Assembly: GCA_913055195.1 (NCBI GenBank)
Contig: CAJXJU010000122.1
Span: forward strand, 1 to 5,244
DNA length: 5,244 nt
Origin: an uncultured Desulfohalobiaceae bacterium
GTDB lineage: Bacteria > Desulfobacterota > Desulfovibrionia > Desulfovibrionales > Desulfonatronovibrionaceae
Direction: 5' to 3'
Positions 1 through 5,244 of the stretch are shown here, one piece after another. Under the pieces are notes generated by a model. The model was not told where the DNA came from, made no database searches, and saw only the letters and a list, made by a program, of their open reading frames with translations. A program made the translations under genes and the position numbers. Each line of letters starts with the position of its first letter. Position 1 is the first letter of the stretch.

Positions 1-21
1 CAACATTCAGCATTCAACATT
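1..21. repeat. Short tandem-like CAACATT/GCATTCA direct repeats at window edge
   Basis: CAACATT occurs at 1-7 and again at 15-21, with CATTCA at 4-9 and 12-17 between and overlapping them, so the stretch is built from one short degenerate unit. It reads as codons for AMLNAEC at the end of the visible tagF frame. The pattern probably continues outside the window; if it does, the next base would make a TGA stop. The extent cannot be judged from here. Confidence 0.5.
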
Positions 22-749
22 GCCTGCAAAAAGGGACTTTTTGCAGGCGACTCTGCAAAATCGTACTCTTCTGGTTCTCTGAAAAAAATTTTTAAATATA
101 TCTTATCCTGACAAAACCATAACATTACAGCCTGAGGAGCAACTCCCCAGTACATTTGCGCTGCCCGCAAAAAACACACAGTATCTTCCTGAAAGGTTTG
201 TCCTCCAGGCATTAGAGTCATGCTTTTATCCGCTATCCATCTGTCTTTTTGAATAAAAAACATTTTTTTTATCTGTAAAATATATTCGGTAAGCATATTT
301 TGAGACAATTCTGGCATTTTTATCTCCAGAACTGTCTTAATCTGTAATTTTTTTTTCAATTCCTGTAAGGTGTTATATCGGGTTTCTGATACAGCCTCCA
401 GCCTTTTAAAAAGAACAGGTAAATTATGAAATAAAGACCAGAGTTCAACATCTGCATCCACCAATGCCATTGCATAAACAACCAGAGGACATGGCCTTTT
501 TATACTGTCAAACGATTTTTTAAAAAAAGCGGCTTCTGCTCTGCCACGCTTAAAACTGCAAAACCATCCCTTTTCTCCATCCAGCCCCTTAAAAACTCCC
601 TTCTGAAAATATCTCAAAAATAAAGGCGGCTTGATATTTACAGGCTGAACATCAACAAAATCTGCAAAGCCGGGGTGTTTACCCCAGATCCCAAAAGCCC
701 AATTGTCTTTAGTTGTGCCAGCAGGTGAGAATATCCAGGGGAATTTCAT
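1..749 (-). CDS. tagF: Type VI secretion-associated protein TagF (3' end at or beyond window edge)
   Basis: An open frame of 249 complete codons runs from ATG 749-747 to the left edge without a stop. TagF proteins repress T6SS assembly after translation in other bacteria, acting beside or apart from the PpkA/PppA threonine phosphorylation switch. The N-terminal signature is clear: GIWGKHPGFADFV (residues 20-32), matching the family's GK.P...DFv block. Further family-like parts are KRPCPLVVYAMAL (84-96), corresponding to R..PL followed by a hydrophobic strand, a helix NTLQELKKKL (126-135), and a C-terminal end PFLQAML (239-245) resembling the family's F..ml ending. TagF is usually about 150-300 aa, so the visible part is probably nearly the whole protein; the final partial codon is TG, and an A as the next base would end it. 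There is no sign yet of a fused PppA phosphatase. The sequence is divergent, so the family call rests on the N-terminal motif and its place directly after tssM. Confidence 0.82.
   Translation of the reverse strand, partial: MKFPWIFSPAGTTKDNWAFGIWGKHPGFADFVDVQPVNIKPPLFLRYFQKGVFKGLDGEKGWFCSFKRGRAEAAFFKKSFDSIKRPCPLVVYAMALVDADVELWSLFHNLPVLFKRLEAVSETRYNTLQELKKKLQIKTVLEIKMPELSQNMLTEYILQIKKMFFIQKDRWIADKSMTLMPGGQTFQEDTVCFLRAAQMYWGVAPQAVMLWFCQDKIYLKIFFREPEEYDFAESPAKSPFLQAMLNAEC
22..48. repeat. Perfect 12-bp inverted repeat (hairpin) near the end of tagF
   Basis: The arms GCCTGCAAAAAG (22-33) and CTTTTTGCAGGC (37-48) are perfectly complementary around a 3-nt loop. The element lies inside the tagF frame, encoding about residues 234-242. 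On the minus strand the second arm has no clean T-run behind it, so it is not a textbook terminator, though it could stall polymerase or protect the 3' end of the message. It stands directly beside short CATTCA-type direct repeats (1-21), which suggests a repeat element rather than ordinary coding sequence. Confidence 0.75.
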
Positions 750-3700
750 CTGGAATTTCCTGCAACATCTTTAATATTGGTTCCGCGCCCTTGATTTCAT
801 AGGCCACTTTTATCCATTTAATGGACTTTGACTGTAAAAAGCCAGCACTCTCAGGAAAATCTGAAGGAACAAACCTGGCTGTACCGTCTCTAAATTTGAG
901 CAAAAACCTGGCCAGAGCCAGGGGACCGGAATACTTCTTCTCCAGCTTCAATCCTGGCAAATATATGGTGAGCACAACATCGCCACAGGTTTCAGGCGAC
1001 CATTTAAACAGGCTACTGGCTGGAAAATTAAAGTTCTCCAGCTCATAGCATTTATCAGCACATTGCAAACTTAGTTTGCACCCGTAGGGCTGTAAGCTTG
1101 CATCTTTGTTTGCACCCACAGGCATTGTTTTAAAAGATATTTCAAAACTCTTTTGCGAAGTAAAAAACAGATTTTTCCCCTGGTTGACAAAGGCAAAAAA
1201 ATCCCTGCTAAAAGGCAGCCTCTGTCCAATGGCCTTTCTCGGATAATACCCAAACCGGTCAGTTCCTACAAAAGGCTTTGCTGTGCCCTGAAGAAACTGA
1301 TCAACCAGAGGCTGATCCCCGGCAAACAAAAGCTTTATTTTTTCCAGATGCTCCAGGCCCTGAATCTTGCCAATAACCTCCTCTTCCCACCTGGCTTGTA
1401 ACACACAGGCAGTCTCCATCACTGCATAGTCCAGAAGATATTCAAACGGGCCTGACAGCAAAAGATAACAGAGATCAGGATTGCCATACTTTTTTAAATT
1501 CTGCCTGAACGCATACAAATCATTGGATGTAAGAAAAAAGACCGATTTACTCTCCAGCGGCCTTGTACCATAGGGGAAAAAGGCTGCTGTCATTTCAAAG
1601 GCAGTATCGCCATCTGAAGTTATTGGCTCAAGTGCTTTTAAGTGTTTTTCATACTCAAGCCACATTCTGGCCAGCCTTAAAATCTCCTGATACTCTCTGG
1701 CCTGTTTCATATCTGAAAAGGATGAAGCTGCTGCCTTTACCTTTGAAAACCCTTTCAACAATTTACGCTTTAACTTTTCTTTCAATCCTGGCTGCTGTTT
1801 CCTGGCCTGATCCATATTCAGGGCTTCTTTTTGCGCTCTGGCGAGGGTCAAAACAGGTTTTGCCCAATCAGGACGCGGCCCATCAGGCAAAACTTTTGCG
1901 GTTTGCTCTGCAAAAGATTTAAGCAGATTGAAATATGGATTGTCCTCGCCACACATTGTTATGGCCATCTCATGCCTTGACGGCCAATCCTGAAGAGCCA
2001 TCTCTCCATCAGGAAAGTCCCGAATAAACTTACGCCACCTGGCAAAAAACATCTTCCCATACCAGATAGCAAAGGATTTCTTAACCTCATCCGTTAAAAT
2101 ATTCTCATCAGCCAGGGCCTTTTGCAAAAAGGCCATAAATTCATCAATCTTCTGTTTACCTTTTACTGTAAACGCGCCAGGAACTATTATCTGCTGTTCA
2201 TTGTCATCAGACAAAGCATAACCCCAGAAGGAGCCTTGTGTAAGATCGAATTTTTTCAATTCAGGATGATTAACCACCCAGTGAAAATCCGTTCCCTTGG
2301 TCAATAAAATATTTTTCAACTGGGACAAAACAAGCTGTTTTCTGGTTTGAAGGTCATATTGAGGGGAAAAGAGAAGATAATAGCGGTAGCAATGCACAAA
2401 ATATGGAGCAATTTCTTCTGTCAGGGGAGCAAAAACAACCGGAATATCATAGGCCAGGTTATCATAAACGCTTTGACCAACCTTCTCTTTATCTATCCAT
2501 TGCTTTAAAATATTCATCTGCGTAACAATAAAATCTATATATTTTAAGACAACCTGTTCATCAGTAGAAGCATTCATATCTTTAATCGTCCTGGTAATAT
2601 CCATATCCAGCCTATCCAGAACATACTCTTTAAATGACCTGAGATAGTCTCGCTCTAAAGCAGCCAGAATTTGATCACCATAATTAAATCCTGGCTGAGG
2701 TAAATTATAGGCCTCATTCTCACCCTGCAAATCTTCAATGGTTCGTCCATAGTTAGAAAGAAGTATCAAATTGGCACCCACATCAGCACCCAGGTCAATT
2801 TGCTTTACCTGTCTGGCATTCTGGATCATCTTCAGATTGTGGTGATATGCTCCTGCTATAAGGCCAGCCAGCCCCAGGTGAAGAAAAAGCCATGCGAACA
2901 TGGCAAAGGCAATTGTCCGCCTCTTCCAGTATTGATATTCACGCAAAGGGAAAAACAAAAAGCGATCTTCAGGTAAAATAGTGGCCAGAAGATCGCGCAA
3001 AAACATTCCCTTTTCTCTCAGAGTTGTCCTGATAGTTGCAAATTTTTGCAGGCCCAGAGAGTCAAGAAACTCTGATACAACCTGACCTTCCTGCCGCGCA
3101 CTGCTCAAATAAATTCCCCGTAAAAATGGCGACTCCTGATAGGGATTGGGAGCCAGCAAACCTTCACAAAAGGCTTTAAGGCCAGGATACAGCCTCTCCA
3201 GTTCCTGGGGAAAAAGCAAAAGGCCAGGATCCGGCTCCTGAGCATGTTGAGTCAATAAAAAGCGTATTTTCCGCAAACGCAGGACAATACTGGTGATGGC
3301 TTTTTGCAGAAAACTTTCCCACTCTGTTTCTGATTCATTGCACGCGTACCCAAGGCACTGAGCAAAATATTTTTCGTCAATAGCTGAAGCAAAAGCAGTC
3401 ATGCCATGTATGCGATCCAGTTTAGTAACCAGTATGTAAACTGGTATTTTATGACCTGTTACGCGCATTACCTGGTCTATTCTCTTGCGCAAATACTGAC
3501 CATTATCTGTAAGTTTTGTATTATCATCCTTCAGAAGATTCTCCGAAGAAACAGTTACCACTATCCCATTTAATGGCTCTTTTTTTCTATACTTAGCCAC
3601 CAGTGTTAAAAAATTCTCCCATTCTTCCCGATCTGATATTTCATCAATGGGAATGGAATAACGGCCTGCTGTATCCAGAATAATGGCCTTTTCAAAAAAC

Positions 3701-4176
3701 CACCAATCAAAATTCCTTGTGCCTGCTATCCCTGTTACTCTGGGAATATCTGTCAAAGGCGATGCCAGTCTTGAATTTTTCAGAGCAGTGCTTTTGCCAG
3801 AACCTGCTTCGCCAAGAAACAAAAACCAGGGCAGGGCATAAAGCGGATTTCCCTGTTTACGTAAATGGGACTTAGACAGCAGTGAAACAGCTTCTTTCCA
3901 CTTATCCTGCATCTCCTGGAAATCAGGACGCTGATATTCCGGGACAGATTCTATGGTTTTATTATCCTCTTCTATAACCCTCTTCACAAAAAGCCTTTCT
4001 CGCCTCCTGGCCAGATAGCGCCGAATAAAGACGATTCCCAGAACCACTCCCAGCACCAGGGCACAACCTGTCAAAGCCATCCACCACGGCCAGTCATTGA
4101 GCCAGGCCCAGGCCACAATCCCCGCGACAATAAGTAAAACCAGCAGGATTAAAAAAATTTTTTTTATGAGTTTCAC
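709..4176 (-). CDS. tssM: Type VI secretion inner-membrane protein TssM (IcmF family)
   Basis: The 1155-aa product is the large subunit of the TssJLM channel, a usual length for the family. It starts at GTG (4176-4174); an in-frame TAA two codons upstream leaves no earlier start. Visible order: membrane segments at about 7-26 and 31-52; a cytoplasmic NTPase domain at about 110-400 with intact Walker A GEAGSGKST (122-130), AIILDTAGRY (164-173) and TKLD (251-254), then FLRGIYLSSARQEGQ (351-365) and FLRDLLATILPEDRFL (392-407), both typical of IcmF; a third membrane segment at about 421-442; then a long periplasmic region. That region holds a helical part (about 450-940) with a very basic stretch at 792-814, and the IcmF C-terminal domain (about 960-1145) with FGYYPRKAIG, LPFSRDFFAFVNQG and YSGPLALARFL (1082-1092, the family's GPWALfRLL block). 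In homologues this C-terminal domain binds TssJ. Four cysteines at 1033, 1039, 1043 and 1064 are unusual. The end of the gene overlaps tagF by 41 nt. Confidence 0.96.
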   Translation of the reverse strand: MKLIKKIFLILLVLLIVAGIVAWAWLNDWPWWMALTGCALVLGVVLGIVFIRRYLARRRERLFVKRVIEEDNKTIESVPEYQRPDFQEMQDKWKEAVSLLSKSHLRKQGNPLYALPWFLFLGEAGSGKSTALKNSRLASPLTDIPRVTGIAGTRNFDWWFFEKAIILDTAGRYSIPIDEISDREEWENFLTLVAKYRKKEPLNGIVVTVSSENLLKDDNTKLTDNGQYLRKRIDQVMRVTGHKIPVYILVTKLDRIHGMTAFASAIDEKYFAQCLGYACNESETEWESFLQKAITSIVLRLRKIRFLLTQHAQEPDPGLLLFPQELERLYPGLKAFCEGLLAPNPYQESPFLRGIYLSSARQEGQVVSEFLDSLGLQKFATIRTTLREKGMFLRDLLATILPEDRFLFFPLREYQYWKRRTIAFAMFAWLFLHLGLAGLIAGAYHHNLKMIQNARQVKQIDLGADVGANLILLSNYGRTIEDLQGENEAYNLPQPGFNYGDQILAALERDYLRSFKEYVLDRLDMDITRTIKDMNASTDEQVVLKYIDFIVTQMNILKQWIDKEKVGQSVYDNLAYDIPVVFAPLTEEIAPYFVHCYRYYLLFSPQYDLQTRKQLVLSQLKNILLTKGTDFHWVVNHPELKKFDLTQGSFWGYALSDDNEQQIIVPGAFTVKGKQKIDEFMAFLQKALADENILTDEVKKSFAIWYGKMFFARWRKFIRDFPDGEMALQDWPSRHEMAITMCGEDNPYFNLLKSFAEQTAKVLPDGPRPDWAKPVLTLARAQKEALNMDQARKQQPGLKEKLKRKLLKGFSKVKAAASSFSDMKQAREYQEILRLARMWLEYEKHLKALEPITSDGDTAFEMTAAFFPYGTRPLESKSVFFLTSNDLYAFRQNLKKYGNPDLCYLLLSGPFEYLLDYAVMETACVLQARWEEEVIGKIQGLEHLEKIKLLFAGDQPLVDQFLQGTAKPFVGTDRFGYYPRKAIGQRLPFSRDFFAFVNQGKNLFFTSQKSFEISFKTMPVGANKDASLQPYGCKLSLQCADKCYELENFNFPASSLFKWSPETCGDVVLTIYLPGLKLEKKYSGPLALARFLLKFRDGTARFVPSDFPESAGFLQSKSIKWIKVAYEIKGAEPILKMLQEIPDEIPLDILTCWHN
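758..761 (-). promoter_or_regulatory. Shine-Dalgarno of tagF inside tssM
   Basis: AGGA on the minus strand lies 8 nt before the ATG at 749-747, within the tssM coding sequence. In the tagF frame a TAA lies at 773-771 and there is no ATG, GTG or TTG between that stop and the ATG, nor in the codons between the ATG and the conserved GKHPGFADFV motif. The start is therefore tightly fixed, and translational coupling to tssM is likely. Confidence 0.7.
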
Positions 4177-4227
4177 CTTTTAGACCCTTGTCTTGAGGTT
4201 TAAATGTTGTAACGGATGAATATCAAA
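4177..4227 (-). promoter_or_regulatory. tssL-tssM intergenic spacer with tssM ribosome binding site
   Basis: The 51-nt spacer is AT-rich. I see no hairpin followed by a T-run and no convincing promoter, so tssM is probably cotranscribed with tssL. AAGGG on the minus strand (4189-4185) lies 8 nt upstream of the GTG start of tssM and is the likely Shine-Dalgarno. An in-frame TAA at 4182-4180 rules out any tssM start further upstream. Confidence 0.6.
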
Positions 4228-4905
4228 TCAAAACAATATAGCGCTTAGTTTATCCAGATGTAATTTTGCTAACCAATACAATGCTCCTATAATAAAAGGT
4301 GGCAAAATAAAAAGATATGGCCACGCTCTGGTAAAAAATGATGTTTTATGACGTAATTTCCTGACTTCATCAGGATAGGCTTCAGGGAAAATAACCTCTG
4401 GCAGGGCTACATCTTCATCATCCTGAAAATATTTTAAAAGATTATCTGCTTTAATTTCCTGTAGTTTATCCTTTTCATCATCACTATAATATCTCCCATT
4501 AAAACCTAATGTCAGACAATATGAATATATTTCTCTTAATTCTTTGTCATCATCAGTTAATTTTTCCATACGTTGAAAAAATTCCTGGCCAGCATTTGTG
4601 GTATGAAAATATTTGCGTTGCAATTGATGATTCATCCAATGAATCTTGTCTGACCACGAAGAACACAAAATCTTTTCATCCACAAAAGCACATACAGGAA
4701 ATGATCCTTTTTTCCATTTGACATTGGAAAATCCTGCCTGTGCTGCCTGTCTGGCAGATCGCTCAAATAAAGTTTCATAGTTCTTTTTTACTATATTAAA
4801 ATCTGGCTTTTCGCCCTGTTCTATCTCCTTTATCAAATAAAGGGTATAGGCGAAAATTTCCATAAAACAATCAACCAGACTGGCTTTGATTACCTGTGCT
4901 GACAT
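4228..4905 (-). CDS. tssL: Type VI secretion membrane protein TssL, short form (DotU/IcmH family)
   Basis: The 225-aa product is the cytoplasmic-domain-plus-anchor subunit of the TssJLM envelope complex; it binds TssM and recruits TssK and the baseplate. The DotU core is clear: an N-terminal helix with FMEIFAYTLYLIKEI (residues 14-28), the signature PVCAFVDEKIL (70-80), W84 and W90, GQEFFQRMEKL (106-116), and YCLTLGFNGRYY (129-140). Residues 141-192 are charged and include FPEAYP. One hydrophobic segment at about 194-213 forms the C-terminal inner-membrane anchor, leaving only about 12 residues on the periplasmic side. There is no OmpA-like peptidoglycan-binding extension, so this is the short type and anchoring to the wall must come from another protein, if it occurs. 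The ATG start has a strong SD overlapping the tssK stop; the stop is TGA. tssM follows after 51 nt. Confidence 0.93.
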   Translation of the reverse strand: MSAQVIKASLVDCFMEIFAYTLYLIKEIEQGEKPDFNIVKKNYETLFERSARQAAQAGFSNVKWKKGSFPVCAFVDEKILCSSWSDKIHWMNHQLQRKYFHTTNAGQEFFQRMEKLTDDDKELREIYSYCLTLGFNGRYYSDDEKDKLQEIKADNLLKYFQDDEDVALPEVIFPEAYPDEVRKLRHKTSFFTRAWPYLFILPPFIIGALYWLAKLHLDKLSAILF

Positions 4906-4919
4906 CTGGCCCTTCCTTA
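4906..4919 (-). promoter_or_regulatory. Shine-Dalgarno of tssL fused to the tssK stop codon
   Basis: Read on the minus strand, the sequence is TAAGGAAGGGCCAG followed directly by the tssL ATG. The last two bases of the tssK stop codon form the start of AAGGA (4918-4914), which lies 8 nt from the ATG, with a second GGAAGGG overlapping it. This spacing is ideal, and the arrangement suggests that ribosomes finishing tssK reinitiate on tssL. It also fixes the tssL start. Confidence 0.8.
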
Positions 4920-5244
4920 TTTTTTCAATACTACTATTTCAGCCTTTAAATCTTCAGGACATTCGTCCCAGATCAAAGCAATATTTTTATCCTTTTCCAC
5001 ATGCTCCCATAATGGATTTTCTCTGGCGATACGAAAATAATGAGAATGGGCTTTGCGAGGAAGGCCAGGAGGTGGGACATCTACATGTTCAAGGGGAATG
5101 CCAGGCAGGGCGCGGGCTACCAGAGTCAAAGCACACTCTAACGAACAAACTTTGACCAAATTTCTGGTAGCATCAAGCAGGGAAGAAATATCCAGTGCGG
5201 TGTGTAAAACCAGATAAAAGGTGTTTCTTAAGTCCAGGCTCTCT
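4917..5244 (-). CDS. tssK: Type VI secretion baseplate subunit TssK, C-terminal part (5' end outside window)
   Basis: The open frame enters from the right edge and ends at TAA (4919-4917), giving 108 residues. TssK is a trimeric cytoplasmic adaptor that docks the T6SS baseplate onto the TssJLM membrane complex; its C-terminal domain is the part that contacts the membrane complex. The visible part matches the family's C-terminal domain: a YLVLHTALD strand/helix near the start, a helix ending in VKVCSLE, then LVARALPGIPLEHVDVPPPGLP, HYFRIARENPLWEHV, and a final strand in IALIWDECPEDLKAEIVVLKK. The AlpGi.L...PP.lP and YF.....lW patterns are characteristic. A TTG codon at 5159-5157 could be mistaken for a start, but the frame stays open upstream with TssK-like sequence, so it is internal. 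tssL follows after 11 nt. Identification is from remembered family patterns plus operon position. Confidence 0.9.
   Translation of the reverse strand, partial: ESLDLRNTFYLVLHTALDISSLLDATRNLVKVCSLECALTLVARALPGIPLEHVDVPPPGLPRKAHSHYFRIARENPLWEHVEKDKNIALIWDECPEDLKAEIVVLKK

Noticed and set aside
1064..1080. Perfect 7-bp inverted repeat TGCAAAC / GTTTGCA with a 3-nt loop, plus the direct repeat GTTTGCACCC at 1074-1083 and 1108-1117
   Set aside because: It lies deep in the tssM coding sequence and is short. The repeated Cys/Ala codon context explains it, although it shares the TGCAAA theme with the hairpin at 22-48.
1563..1922. Plus-strand open frame of 119 codons opposite tssM
   Set aside because: It is antisense to conserved TssM sequence, has no protein family features, and is of a composition expected from a complementary frame.
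2116..2134. Perfect 8-bp inverted repeat GGCCTTTT / AAAAGGCC with a 3-nt loop
   Set aside because: It is inside tssM, encoding ordinary residues (AFLQKA). An arm this short and AT-rich is not convincing as a terminator or regulatory element in the middle of a gene.
3417..3444. Inverted repeat CCAGTTTA / TAAACTGG around a 12-nt loop, resembling an operator
   Set aside because: It falls on the conserved codons around the TKLD motif of tssM, far from any promoter position, and is best taken as chance.
4509..4721. Plus-strand open frame of 70 codons opposite tssL
   Set aside because: It is antisense to a well-supported gene, has no good ribosome binding site or recognisable domain, and is a shadow of tssL codon structure.
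4917..5159. A separate 80-residue protein starting at TTG 5159-5157
   Set aside because: The same frame is open to the window edge and its upstream codons continue the TssK C-terminal domain, so this is the end of tssK and not a small gene.
1..5244. A new defence system, mobile element, CRISPR array or RNA gene
   Set aside because: No repeat-spacer pattern, transposase, tRNA or rRNA-like sequence was seen. All long frames on the minus strand are accounted for by known T6SS families.

Overview
The window is a stretch of a type VI secretion system (T6SS) operon, read entirely from the minus strand. It carries four genes in the order tssK (C-terminal end only), tssL, tssM, tagF (almost complete). 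The organism is a Gram-negative bacterium, because the T6SS membrane complex needs a two-membrane envelope. The composition (by eye somewhat over 40% G+C, AT-rich homopolymer runs) and the somewhat divergent Tss proteins would fit a deltaproteobacterial/Desulfobacterota-like host. That placement is a guess and cannot be proven from this window.

Layout from right to left, in the direction of transcription: 5244-4917 encodes the last 108 residues of the baseplate adaptor TssK. An 11-nt gap follows, in which the Shine-Dalgarno sequence merges with the tssK stop codon. 4905-4228 encodes TssL (225 aa), a short DotU-type inner-membrane protein without a peptidoglycan-binding domain. A 51-nt gap follows with no terminator or promoter that I can see. 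4176-709 encodes TssM/IcmF (1155 aa, GTG start) with three membrane segments, an intact Walker A NTPase site and the typical C-terminal periplasmic domain. 749-1 encodes TagF (249 codons visible), which starts inside the end of tssM with a 41-nt overlap and runs to the window edge. No gap exceeds 300 nt; the window is almost wholly coding.

How they work together: TssL and TssM (with the lipoprotein TssJ, not in this window) form the envelope-spanning channel. TssK links that channel to the phage-tail-like baseplate. TagF is known in other bacteria as a post-translational brake on T6SS assembly. Close spacing, stop/SD fusion and gene overlap all point to one translationally coupled transcript.

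I found no new kind of system here. The points most worth a second look are the tagF gene hidden in the tssM overlap, a hairpin plus short direct repeats at the very end of tagF that look like an invading repeat element, a strong excess of CCWGG sites across the window, and a cysteine cluster in the periplasmic tip of TssM.
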